Shown here: positions 1-7,877 of the stretch, in pieces | Position numbering within the stretch: the first letter of the stretch is position 1 | Layout of the letters: each line of letters begins with the position of its first letter | Origin: an uncultured Bacteroidales bacterium | GTDB taxonomy: Bacteria > Bacteroidota > Bacteroidia > Bacteroidales > Muribaculaceae | Reading direction: 5' to 3' | DNA length: 64,000 bases | NCBI GenBank assembly: GCA_947173955.1 | Contig: CAMWHE010000001.1 | Coordinates: 124,001-188,000, forward strand | Notes under the pieces: model-generated | What the model was told of the DNA's origin: nothing | What the model saw: the letters and a program-made list of their open reading frames with translations, nothing else | The model's database searches: none | Position numbers and translations under genes: made by a program

Positions 1-408
1 ATCGTGACGATTCCCAACTCATTCATAATGTCGTCGCACACTGTCAACTACAGTGCATCCGCCCGCGAATACGGACTGATAATACACACGACGGTCACTA
101 TCGGCTACGACGTGCCGTGGCGTCAGGTGCATCAGTTGCTCATCAATGCCGCGCGACTTACTCCCGGTGTTCTCGAACAACCCAAGCCCTTCGTGCTTGA
201 GACCGAACTTCAGGACTACTATCCCTGCTATCAGCTAAATGCCTACATAAAGGATGCAGATAAACTGGGCGACATCTATTCCGCCCTCCACCAGAACATA
301 CAGGACACATTCAACGAAGCCGGCGTGGAAATCATGTCACCGCAGTATATCGCAACACGCGACGGCAACGCATCCACAATCCCCGCTGACTACATCAAAA
401 CGAAATAA
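1..408 (+). CDS. MscS-family mechanosensitive channel, C-terminal part (cut by window edge)
   Basis: This is the C-terminal part of a small-conductance mechanosensitive channel, which gates open under membrane tension and releases solutes on osmotic downshock. The frame is already open at base 1, and the GTG used by the ORF track is an internal codon. The first residues, VTIPNSFIMSSHTVNYS, match the beta-domain segment just after the pore helix in MscS proteins, and the rest fits the cytoplasmic alpha/beta cage, ending in a short polar tail. The transmembrane part lies upstream of the window. A HAD hydrolase follows after 12 bp on the same strand and is probably cotranscribed. The family call is firm; the subtype is not known. 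Confidence 0.85.
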   Translation: MVTIPNSFIMSSHTVNYSASAREYGLIIHTTVTIGYDVPWRQVHQLLINAARLTPGVLEQPKPFVLETELQDYYPCYQLNAYIKDADKLGDIYSALHQNIQDTFNEAGVEIMSPQYIATRDGNASTIPADYIKTK

Positions 409-420
409 CCGTATAGAGAA

Positions 421-1038
421 ATGAACGCTGCACTATTTGACCTCGACGGAGTAATCATCGACAGCGAAGGTGCCTACTCTCAATTCTGGGGAAGCATAGG
501 ACGCGAATACGGATGTGCTCCGACGTTCGCCGACGACATAAAGGGCACTACCCTTACCGATATACTCACACTGCATTTCTCTGACGAGGCGACACGGGAA
601 GAAGTCACGCAGAAGATACACGATTATGAGGAGACGATGAAGTATCCCCTATTCGACCATGTGACGGAATATCTTGAAAAGCTACACAGTGAAGGTATAA
701 AATGTGCTGTAGTCACAAGCAGCGACGACGTAAAGATGAGCTACCTGTGGAAGCAGCATCCGAAGCTTAAAGGCTTCTTTGACGTCATAGTTACCGGCTC
801 GATGGTAAAAGAGTCAAAGCCTTCACCCGAGGGATATCTGAAAGCAGCCAAGATGCTTGGCACAGCCCCCGAAGACTGCGTAGTCTTTGAAGATTCATTT
901 CAGGGAGTCGAAGCGGGACGCCGCGCCGGTGCAAAGGTAATAGCTCTGGCAACAACAAACCCTGCCGACTCGCTGGCCGACAGGGCTGATCGTGTAATAA
1001 TGTCGTTTGCAGAGTTGCTTAACGAAGAGATCAGATGA
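421..1038 (+). CDS. HAD-superfamily hydrolase, beta-phosphoglucomutase-like
   Basis: This is a 205-residue haloacid dehalogenase-type phosphatase or phosphomutase of subfamily IA. All four HAD motifs are visible: DLDGVIIDSE at residues 7-16 with the nucleophile Asp7, VVTSSDD near residue 98, the Lys in ESKPSPEGY near residue 134, and VFEDSFQGVEAG near residue 158. The helical cap lies between motifs I and II, as in beta-phosphoglucomutase and phosphoglycolate phosphatase. The substrate cannot be read from the sequence. It follows the MscS gene by 12 bp and overlaps the convergent nadC by 8 bp, so no terminator separates the two. Confidence 0.85.
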   Translation: MNAALFDLDGVIIDSEGAYSQFWGSIGREYGCAPTFADDIKGTTLTDILTLHFSDEATREEVTQKIHDYEETMKYPLFDHVTEYLEKLHSEGIKCAVVTSSDDVKMSYLWKQHPKLKGFFDVIVTGSMVKESKPSPEGYLKAAKMLGTAPEDCVVFEDSFQGVEAGRRAGAKVIALATTNPADSLADRADRVIMSFAELLNEEIR

Positions 1039-1879
1039 CGCTCTTGAAGCTCATGTCAAGACCTTTAACCGAGTGAGTGAGCGCACCGACTGATATAAAA
1101 TCAACACCGGCTTCTCCGTACGCGCGGAGAGTGTCAAGCGTAATGCCTCCGGAGGATTCTATCTCTGTACGTCCGCCGATCAGCTTGACAGCCTCAGCAG
1201 TAGCTTCGGGAGTGAAATTGTCGAGCATGATACGGTCAACACCTACTTCAAGAGCCTGCTCGATCTCCTTGGTATTACGTACCTCAAGCTCTATCTTAAG
1301 ATCACGACCGGTCTGCTTAAGATAGTCTTTAGCAGCCTTCACAGCCTGGGGTATCCCGCCGGCAAAGTCCACATGATTGTCCTTGATGAGAATCATGTCG
1401 AAGAGTCCGATACGATGATTGGCACCACCTCCGATTTTTACAGCCTCCTTTTCAAGAATACGCATTCCAGGGGTAGTCTTACGGGTATCCAGCACTTTAG
1501 CTTTCAAGCCGTTAAGACGCTCCTGATATCGGGCGGTCGTAGTGGCGATACCGCTCATGCGCTGCATGATGTTGAGCATGATACGCTCGGTCTGGAGAAG
1601 TGAGCGAACTTTCCCCTCGACCTTGAATGCTATGTCGCCAGGCTTGACATGGGCACCGTCTTCGATGAATACAGTCATCTTAAGCTCGGGATCAAACTTT
1701 TTAAAAACCATCCTGGCGATATCAACTCCGGCCAGAATGCCTTCCTCCTTGACGATGAGTTGCTGGCAACCCATTTCATCAGCAGGTATGGTGCTCAAGG
1801 TAGTATGGTCGCCGTCACCGACATCTTCTGCAAATGCCAGTGTCAACAGATCGTCTATTAACTCTTCACGCGATTTCAT
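1031..1879 (-). CDS. nadC: Nicotinate-nucleotide pyrophosphorylase (quinolinate phosphoribosyltransferase)
   Basis: NadC converts quinolinate and PRPP to nicotinate mononucleotide, CO2 and PPi, the entry of the de novo pathway into NAD. Family signatures are clear: LQTERIMLNIMQRMSGIAT, DTRKTTPGMRILEKEAV, GGGANHRIGLFDMILIKDNH and the C-terminal ESSGGITLDTLRAYGEAGVD. The start is taken at MKSREELIDD, giving 282 aa; the longer track start would run through the divergent promoter. nadA and nadB are not in the window. It diverges from rlmH over a 69-bp region carrying a perfect dyad on both -7 elements, so NAD-responsive repression is possible but unproven. Confidence 0.95.
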   Translation of the reverse strand: MKSREELIDDLLTLAFAEDVGDGDHTTLSTIPADEMGCQQLIVKEEGILAGVDIARMVFKKFDPELKMTVFIEDGAHVKPGDIAFKVEGKVRSLLQTERIMLNIMQRMSGIATTTARYQERLNGLKAKVLDTRKTTPGMRILEKEAVKIGGGANHRIGLFDMILIKDNHVDFAGGIPQAVKAAKDYLKQTGRDLKIELEVRNTKEIEQALEVGVDRIMLDNFTPEATAEAVKLIGGRTEIESSGGITLDTLRAYGEAGVDFISVGALTHSVKGLDMSFKSVI

Positions 1880-1896
1880 AATTGTTGAGATTTGAT

Positions 1897-1928
1897 TAAT
1901 TTTGTGCAAATTTAAGCTTTTGCACAAA
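1897..1928. promoter_or_regulatory. Divergent nadC/rlmH promoters with a 10-bp dyad
   Basis: A plus-strand -7 element TAATTTTG (1897-1904) faces rlmH. A minus-strand TAAATTTG (1907-1914) faces nadC, with TTG about 20 nt further upstream near 1935-1937. A perfect inverted repeat, TTTGTGCAAA (1901-1910) and TTTGCACAAA (1919-1928) with an 8-nt spacer, covers parts of both. This is the shape of an operator that could shut both promoters; the binding protein is unknown. Confidence 0.55.
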
Positions 1929-1948
1929 GCAATCCAACACCCGAGCAG

Positions 1949-2422
1949 ATGAAAATTCAACTACTTGTAATCGGCAAGACAGCGGCTGACTATATATGTA
2001 AAGGGACTGACCTCTATCTCAACCGACTCAGCCATTATATCCCCACCGAAATCAAGGTGCTTCCCGATATAAAAAACACGCGCAAACTGTCAGAAGAGCA
2101 GCAGAAGACGGCCGAGGGTGAACTGTTTCTTAACACCGTGCAGGGAGGAGACTTCGTAGTGCTCCTTGACGAGCGCGGACGTGAATATACTTCGCGCGAG
2201 TTCTCCACATTCATACAGCAAAAGATGAACACAGTCCCGCGCAATCTGGTGTTTATTATCGGAGGTCCGTACGGCTTCTCCAAAGCTGTCTATGACCGTG
2301 CGGACTCACTACTGTCGCTGTCCCGCATGACATTCTCACACGAGATGGTGCGTCTGTTTTTTGTCGAACAGATATACCGTGCCATGACAATCCTTCGCGG
2401 AGAGCCCTATCATCACGATTAA
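1949..2422 (+). CDS. rlmH: 23S rRNA (pseudouridine1915-N3)-methyltransferase RlmH
   Basis: RlmH is a SPOUT-class methyltransferase that uses S-adenosylmethionine to methylate N3 of pseudouridine 1915 in helix 69 of 23S rRNA on assembled 70S ribosomes. The 157-aa length is normal. The trefoil-knot cofactor site is visible as FIIGGPYGFS, followed by the conserved C-terminal run MTFSHEMVRLFFVEQIYRA and the terminal LRGEPYHH motif. It is divergent from nadC and converges on a lipoprotein gene 16 bp downstream. The start is an ATG about 45 nt after a TAATTTTG -7 element. Confidence 0.96.
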   Translation: MKIQLLVIGKTAADYICKGTDLYLNRLSHYIPTEIKVLPDIKNTRKLSEEQQKTAEGELFLNTVQGGDFVVLLDERGREYTSREFSTFIQQKMNTVPRNLVFIIGGPYGFSKAVYDRADSLLSLSRMTFSHEMVRLFFVEQIYRAMTILRGEPYHHD

Positions 2423-2438
2423 GCTCCAATCCATAAGG

Positions 2439-3260
2439 TTATCGCCGGAGAATCCCGACCAGATCTGCATAGGGAATCGTACATGTCGGATGGCCTGCTG
2501 AATAGGGAGCTATCTCATATTGCTGATATGTGAACTTCACGCCATCTGCCTCATAGCAAGGAGCGGCCGAGGGGAGTGTCAGCTCGTCAACACTGACCAA
2601 TAAGCAATCAGCTAACTCAGTCTCGGTATCGACATCAAAATATTGCGTCATCAGTCCACGCTTGATAAGCGGGAGAAGCTTGCGCTCATATCCGGCGACA
2701 AACATATTATCCCATGTCAGCCTTAAGCCGCTATCCCTGACAAAGGTTGCATCAGATATGGTCTCCCCACCATGCGCACCTCCAAGATAGCGATATACCG
2801 AGGCATTGTATGTGAGAACAGTATCATTCTCGTATCCACGGCTATATTTATATATGTATTCATACCCGGGCATCTGGTCGCCGAAATATTTCTGCATATC
2901 ATCAACCTGCACGACCGCCGAATCAAGCAAAAGAGAGCCGACAGCATCGACAACAAACTTTCCGTCAGTCAAAGTTGCTGACGGATGTGAAGACATTACA
3001 ACATCAATTAGACCGTCATAAGAATTAATGTTGGATACAATCCATTCCCTGACACTATCTCCAAGAACCGAACCGTTGGGCACCGGATAGTCAATATCAA
3101 TACTGGCCACACATTCTGTTCCGTAGGAAGCAATGGCGACACGGTCAAACTTAATATTTTCCGTCCGGAATGAGTCATTATCTCCACTACCCTTCTGATT
3201 ATTGGCACAAGAAACTGCAAACACAGACAGTGCCAGCGAAAATGCTATCGGGAACTTCAT
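2439..3260 (-). CDS. Lipoprotein with DUF3298 (RsiV-like) domain
   Basis: This is a 273-aa probable lipoprotein: the N-terminus is a short hydrophobic signal ending SVFAVSCANN, with the lipidated Cys near residue 19. The body matches the DUF4163/DUF3298 fold of RsiV-like and PdaC-like proteins, with the hallmark RYLGGAHGGETI followed by a region beginning LTWDNMFVAG. In RsiV this fold binds lysozyme, but that role should not be assumed here, since many Bacteroidales carry such lipoproteins without an anti-sigma segment. It overlaps the upstream TPR gene by 4 bp (ATGA), so the two are translationally coupled. Confidence 0.75.
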   Translation of the reverse strand: MKFPIAFSLALSVFAVSCANNQKGSGDNDSFRTENIKFDRVAIASYGTECVASIDIDYPVPNGSVLGDSVREWIVSNINSYDGLIDVVMSSHPSATLTDGKFVVDAVGSLLLDSAVVQVDDMQKYFGDQMPGYEYIYKYSRGYENDTVLTYNASVYRYLGGAHGGETISDATFVRDSGLRLTWDNMFVAGYERKLLPLIKRGLMTQYFDVDTETELADCLLVSVDELTLPSAAPCYEADGVKFTYQQYEIAPYSAGHPTCTIPYADLVGILRR

Positions 3261-5461
3261 CTTTCAGAATAATTTATTGAATCAAGTATTAAGGGAATAA
3301 TCTCAGAATCTATGCCTACGGTCTCAAGAGCCTTGGCATCGGCAATCAGTCGGGAGGCAAAGGTCTCAATCAATCCGTCGCCCGCACTTATACTCAGCTT
3401 ATAGAAGTTAAGCGCGTTATCATGGTCATGCACAGCAAGAGCGAGATGACCCATGTTGAGATAGTCGTCGGCAGTCGGATTCAGTTTCAGGATCTCATCA
3501 TACAGCTCGCGGGCACGCATGAAATCCTTCTGCATCAGCAGCGACCATGCGAGAGGACGGATGACACGCGTTGACTTTTCATCGAGATATCGAGCCTTGA
3601 AGTATTGTCCGGAAGCCTCGCCCCACTGAGCCATGTCGAGGTAGCAGTTACCCATAGCGATAACGGTCTGAATCGATTCGCTGTCGCCCTCCTTTTCAGC
3701 AACACGCCGATAGTATTCGAGCGCTTTCGCCGGCTGACCGAGCAATCGGTGGCAGCGAGCTATATGGCGGAGGGTCCAGACACTCCCGGCATCAAGCAGC
3801 TCTGCCTGCTCATAATATCTCAGCGCTTCTTCGATATTTCCGGTGCGCTCATAGCAATAACCCATCTTCTCGAAGAGTTGTCCGTCGGGATAAGTATTTT
3901 CTTCAATGACTTTGAATATATTGATCGCGTCACCGTAATATTTATGCCGAAAATAAAATTCAGCAATCGCCTTCAGCGTATCGGAATCCCGGAACTGACC
4001 GCGGAGGGCCGGGATAGTGACAAGATTCAGATCTGAGACAAACGGATCGTCAAACTCGGCTTTACGCCTGAACAGTTTGAAAAATCTATACAGATCCTGC
4101 ACATACCTGTTCATGACCGAACGACGCGAAGTACGCGACTCGTCAAGCGACTCGCGCTGCATCTCCAGCATCCCGTCGATCTGCATATTGAGCTGTGACT
4201 TCATCAGCTCACGTTGCGATTGCGGAATGGATTGCAATGAAAGAACAAATGAATATTTATCACTGTTGCAGAACACCGGAGTCGACTCAATCAGCCGGGC
4301 AACCTCGGCCAGCTCCGCTGGCATGGAAGCAATATCGCTGTAATCAGAGTGGAAAGGCATAAACCAGTTTGCAATCTCATTGAAGAAACTGAAAGACTTG
4401 AGATGGGCAAATGTAGACATGAACACATCGCCACCCTCAAGCTGTATCTCAGTCAATTCCTTAAGTTTGTCGGCAATACCCGATTTTTCAAGCATTTCCT
4501 GCCATTCGGGATTTTCCTCCATCTCTATTGCGTCGCTGATCTCGCCAAGGTCCTTAAACTTGCGGTTGAGTTCCGGGCGAAGCTTTATCATCTCCGGTAG
4601 GACTTCGTCAGTCATTTTACGGGTAATACGCTCAGTGTCACGTGCTCGCACCAGTTCAAGGAAAGCCTCTTTAAGATCGGAATGCCATGCAGGATTATCT
4701 GGCATAAGCCTGACGGCATCGAGCGCCTGCTTATCAAGCGTACGATTACGATATTTATAAAGTACAAGAAGCTGAGCAACCAATGCAATAGGAGCCAGTT
4801 TCTCACTGCCTGAATAGTAGACACGGGCGAGTATCTGTACGCGTCGCGAATCATAAAACTCCAATGCTCCAAGTAGCACTCCATTAATTATCAGTTGCTT
4901 GAAATAGTCAGGATAAACATCCGAGGCGAGGGCTTCTGTCAGCGCCTCATAGTCGGCCACGGAAAGCGGGAATGTCACCCAAAGTGCGTCAAACAAGTCA
5001 CGTTCGACAGCCTCACGCTTCCGGTTATTCTGATCGGCTGCATCATTACGGCCATCCTTTACCAGATTAAACAGAGAGGAATCGGAAGCGAGCCGGGAGT
5101 AGCGTCGCAGATATTCGGGGATAGAGCCGGACGCAGCATGAGAGCGATAGCGGAGTGTATTATAATATAATGACGGCGTCTCAGGCGTCATGGCATGGCG
5201 CTCAAGACGGTTAAGAATTGTCAGCATCCCTGCTACAAGTCCTTCATAAACCTGCTTTCGCGACGGGTCAGCAATCCCGCGGATAGCATAGTCAAGCATA
5301 TAGCGGTATGACTCCTCAAGCCTTGTGATCTCATCAGTTATCTCCCATGTCATCTGCGACTCCGAGAATGCCCGGAGCTGCTTGAATGCGTCATATAGAT
5401 TCTGATTCTTGATTGAATCAATTATACTATTTTTTTTTAAGGCAATATCCTGTTTTTTCAT
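3257..5461 (-). CDS. Large tetratricopeptide-repeat protein
   Basis: This is a 734-aa protein with no clear signal peptide from the chosen start MKKQDIALKK; the longer track start adds 18 unlikely residues. The first 480 residues are mostly charged helices of unknown family. Residues about 520-700 form at least five TPR units, for example EKMGYCYERTGNIEEALRYY, HIARCHRLLGQPAKALEYY and YLNMGHLALAVHDHDNALNF. TPRs build protein-binding superhelices, so a scaffold or adaptor role is likely. It is the first gene of a two-gene unit with the DUF3298 lipoprotein. No canonical -7 element was found close upstream. Confidence 0.7.
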   Translation of the reverse strand: MKKQDIALKKNSIIDSIKNQNLYDAFKQLRAFSESQMTWEITDEITRLEESYRYMLDYAIRGIADPSRKQVYEGLVAGMLTILNRLERHAMTPETPSLYYNTLRYRSHAASGSIPEYLRRYSRLASDSSLFNLVKDGRNDAADQNNRKREAVERDLFDALWVTFPLSVADYEALTEALASDVYPDYFKQLIINGVLLGALEFYDSRRVQILARVYYSGSEKLAPIALVAQLLVLYKYRNRTLDKQALDAVRLMPDNPAWHSDLKEAFLELVRARDTERITRKMTDEVLPEMIKLRPELNRKFKDLGEISDAIEMEENPEWQEMLEKSGIADKLKELTEIQLEGGDVFMSTFAHLKSFSFFNEIANWFMPFHSDYSDIASMPAELAEVARLIESTPVFCNSDKYSFVLSLQSIPQSQRELMKSQLNMQIDGMLEMQRESLDESRTSRRSVMNRYVQDLYRFFKLFRRKAEFDDPFVSDLNLVTIPALRGQFRDSDTLKAIAEFYFRHKYYGDAINIFKVIEENTYPDGQLFEKMGYCYERTGNIEEALRYYEQAELLDAGSVWTLRHIARCHRLLGQPAKALEYYRRVAEKEGDSESIQTVIAMGNCYLDMAQWGEASGQYFKARYLDEKSTRVIRPLAWSLLMQKDFMRARELYDEILKLNPTADDYLNMGHLALAVHDHDNALNFYKLSISAGDGLIETFASRLIADAKALETVGIDSEIIPLILDSINYSER

Positions 5462-5576
5462 TCTAAGTGTAAGTATTTTTACTTCTAACACTCTCGAAAG
5501 CAAAAATCTTGCCAAATATTATGAAATTATGAATTATTAATAGCCGGCTTGTAGATATTTTTATCGAAAAATTTAT

Positions 5577-5607
5577 TTTGAATTTCAAATGTTTAGACTT
5601 ACATTTG
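5577..5607 (+). promoter_or_regulatory. Bacteroidetes sigma-ABfr promoter of gdhA
   Basis: TTTG at 5577-5580 and TACATTTG at 5600-5607 are separated by 19 nt, a full match to the -33/-7 consensus of Bacteroidetes. The start codon of gdhA lies about 80 nt downstream, leaving a leader of roughly 75 nt. Confidence 0.8.
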
Positions 5608-5686
5608 CAGTGACGTGGCTTACCAATTGCAGCGAGCGTCCAGACAAAAATAGACAAGAATCTACAACAACTTAACATTTAACAAC

Positions 5687-7024
5687 ATGGATATCAACAA
5701 AATCCTGAATGATCTTGAAGCAAAACACCCCGGCGAGAAGGAGTATCTTCAGGCCGTCAAGGAAGTGCTTCTTTCCGTAGGCGACGTCTACAATCAGCAT
5801 CCCGAATTTGAAAAGAACAAGATAATCGAGCGCATGGTCGAGCCCGACCGTATTGTTACCTTCCGCGTCACATGGATCGACGACAAAGGCGAGGTGCAGA
5901 ACAACATCGGTTACCGCGTACAGTTCAATAATGCCATCGGCCCGTACAAAGGCGGCATCCGTTTCCACGCATCAGTCAATCTCTCGATCCTGAAATTCCT
6001 CGGCTTCGAGCAGACATTTAAAAATGCGCTTACCACCCTCCCCATGGGTGGCGCCAAAGGCGGCAGCGATTTCTCTCCCCGCGGCAAGAGCGACCGTGAG
6101 ATCATGCGTTTCTGTCAGGCATTTATCCTCGGTCTTTGGAAAAACCTTGGTCCCGACCGCGACGTGCCTGCCGGTGACATAGGCGTTGGCGGACGCGAAG
6201 TGGGCTATATGTATGGCATGTACAAGAAACTCGTCGATGAAAACACCGGCACATTCACCGGCAAAGGCCTAAGCTTCGGCGGCTCACGCATCCGTCCCGA
6301 AGCAACCGGCTTCGGAGCCCTCTACTTCGTACAGGACATCCTCAAGCGCCGAAACGAATCGCTTGAAGGCAAGACTATTGCAATCTCAGGATTTGGCAAC
6401 GTAGCATGGGGTGCAGCTCTCAAAGCTACTGAACTCGGAGGAAAAGTCGTCACCATCTCCGGTCCCGACGGATATGTCTACGATCCTACCGGCATCAAAG
6501 GCGAAAAAATCGACTATATGCTTGAACTGCGTGCATCCGGCGAAGACATCGTCGCTCCATATGCCGAAAAATATCCCGAAGCCACTTTCTTCCCCGGCGA
6601 AAAGCCATGGGTTCAGAAAGTCGATATCGCCCTACCCTGCGCTACGCAGAACGAAGTAAACGGCGAGGATGCACATCATCTCCTTGACAACGGGGTGAAA
6701 CTTGTAGCCGAAGTATCCAACATGGGATGCACTCCCGAAGCTATCGACGCATTCATCGAAGCCCGCATAACTTATGCTCCCGGTAAAGCCGTCAATGCTG
6801 GCGGTGTGGCTACATCCGGCCTGGAAATGAGCCAGAACGCCGAACATCTCCAGTGGTCAGCCGCTGAAGTAGATGCCAAGCTCCACGAAATCATGCACAA
6901 CATCCATGAGCAGTGCGTAGAGCACGGCACCGAGCCCGACGGCTATGTCAACTACATGAAAGGCGCCAATATCGCCGGCTTCATGAAAGTAGCCGATGCA
7001 ATGATGGGTCAGGGTGTCATCTAA
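5687..7024 (+). CDS. gdhA: Glutamate dehydrogenase (hexameric, probably NADP-dependent)
   Basis: GdhA interconverts 2-oxoglutarate plus ammonia and glutamate, the main ammonia assimilation enzyme in gut Bacteroidales. The 445-aa length fits the small hexameric class. The substrate site is visible as GPYKGGIRFHASVN and LPMGGAKGGSDFSPRGKS, with the catalytic region DVPAGDIGVGGREVGYMYG, and the Rossmann coenzyme site as ISGFGNVAWGAALKA. Coenzyme choice cannot be fixed from motifs alone. It is a single-gene unit with a consensus promoter, a leader of about 75 nt and a strong intrinsic terminator. Confidence 0.96.
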   Translation: MDINKILNDLEAKHPGEKEYLQAVKEVLLSVGDVYNQHPEFEKNKIIERMVEPDRIVTFRVTWIDDKGEVQNNIGYRVQFNNAIGPYKGGIRFHASVNLSILKFLGFEQTFKNALTTLPMGGAKGGSDFSPRGKSDREIMRFCQAFILGLWKNLGPDRDVPAGDIGVGGREVGYMYGMYKKLVDENTGTFTGKGLSFGGSRIRPEATGFGALYFVQDILKRRNESLEGKTIAISGFGNVAWGAALKATELGGKVVTISGPDGYVYDPTGIKGEKIDYMLELRASGEDIVAPYAEKYPEATFFPGEKPWVQKVDIALPCATQNEVNGEDAHHLLDNGVKLVAEVSNMGCTPEAIDAFIEARITYAPGKAVNAGGVATSGLEMSQNAEHLQWSAAEVDAKLHEIMHNIHEQCVEHGTEPDGYVNYMKGANIAGFMKVADAMMGQGVI

Positions 7025-7088
7025 CACTCCCACGCCGACTAATTGCCAGGAATAATTCTGAAATCGAATAATCTTCCACTAAATAGCT

Positions 7089-7127
7089 CTCCGGACAGGC
7101 TTTTTGCTTATCCGGAGGCTTTTTTTA
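7089..7127 (+). terminator. Intrinsic terminator of gdhA
   Basis: Stem CTCCGGA (7089-7095) pairs with TCCGGAG (7111-7117) and is followed by a run of T residues to 7127. It lies 65 nt after the gdhA stop. Confidence 0.85.
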
Positions 7128-7136
7128 TTAAAAATG

Positions 7137-7167
7137 TTTGGATAATAAATTTATATTCGTACATTTG
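7137..7167 (+). promoter_or_regulatory. Promoter of the DUF6377-like gene
   Basis: TTTG at 7137-7140 and TACATTTG at 7160-7167 with exactly 19 nt between them. It begins 10 nt after the gdhA terminator, so the next gene has its own promoter. The leader is about 80 nt. Confidence 0.8.
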
Positions 7168-7255
7168 TGAATCCGATAAGGGCAATCAGCTGTTCTATAT
7201 CGGCAATAAACCTGAAACCTAACATTACCACGATCAACGGCCTGTGCCGGACACT

Positions 7256-7873
7256 ATGCAAACTCAAGACTCGCTACAATGGTGGCCGATTCTTTCGGCT
7301 ATATTTCTGGCTGTTTTTGGCATCTGCATTATAATTATCATTATAACGGCTGTCAATCTGAAGAGACAGCTTAACAGCATGAAACGCCTGCAGGCTACTC
7401 TGACGGACGCCAACAAGGCCAAGGATGTCTGTCTCAACCAATTCATAATACTTTGCTCCGGCTATATGGACAAACTGACGAGTTTTAATTCGCTTGTCAA
7501 TCGCAAACTCGGCGCAGGCCAGGCAGAGGAGCTGTTTAAAATGACAAAATCAGGGCGCATTGTCGAAGAACAGACCGAACATTTCTACCGCCTTTTCGAT
7601 CAGGCATTTCTTAGCATCTACCCTTCGTTTGTCGATGACATCAACTCACTTTTTTTAGCCGAAAATCAAATATCGCTCGCCGATGGCGAAGTGCTCAACA
7701 CCGATCTGCGGATTCTCGCTCTGATGCGTCTCGGACTTAATGACACAAATCATGTTGCGCATATCCTCAACTACTCAGTCAACACTATTTACGCATACCG
7801 CAACCGGCTTCGCAACAGAGCCATCAACCGTGATACTTTTGAATACGATTTGATGCACGTCGGATTAAACTGA
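7256..7873 (+). CDS. Membrane-tethered HTH protein, DUF6377-like C-terminal part
   Basis: This is a protein of about 205 aa. One hydrophobic segment near residues 8-32 (ILSAIFLAVFGICIIIIIIT) is followed by a coiled-coil-like stretch and a C-terminal region ending RILALMRLGLNDTNHVAHIL-NYSVNTIYAYRNRLRNRA. That end resembles a LuxR-type helix-turn-helix and is typical of DUF6377 regulators of Bacteroidales. The usual N-terminal TPR sensor is absent. The ATG at 7256 is preferred to the GTG at 7244 used by the track, without ribosome-site support for either. It converges on mutL with 4 bp between. The target genes are unknown. Confidence 0.65.
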   Translation: MQTQDSLQWWPILSAIFLAVFGICIIIIIITAVNLKRQLNSMKRLQATLTDANKAKDVCLNQFIILCSGYMDKLTSFNSLVNRKLGAGQAEELFKMTKSGRIVEEQTEHFYRLFDQAFLSIYPSFVDDINSLFLAENQISLADGEVLNTDLRILALMRLGLNDTNHVAHILNYSVNTIYAYRNRLRNRAINRDTFEYDLMHVGLN

Positions 7874-7877
7874 CACT

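Noticed and set aside
3605-4036. 143-aa plus-strand ORF
   Set aside because: It lies antisense to the TPR gene, whose frame has clear TPR repeats; no promoter or family.
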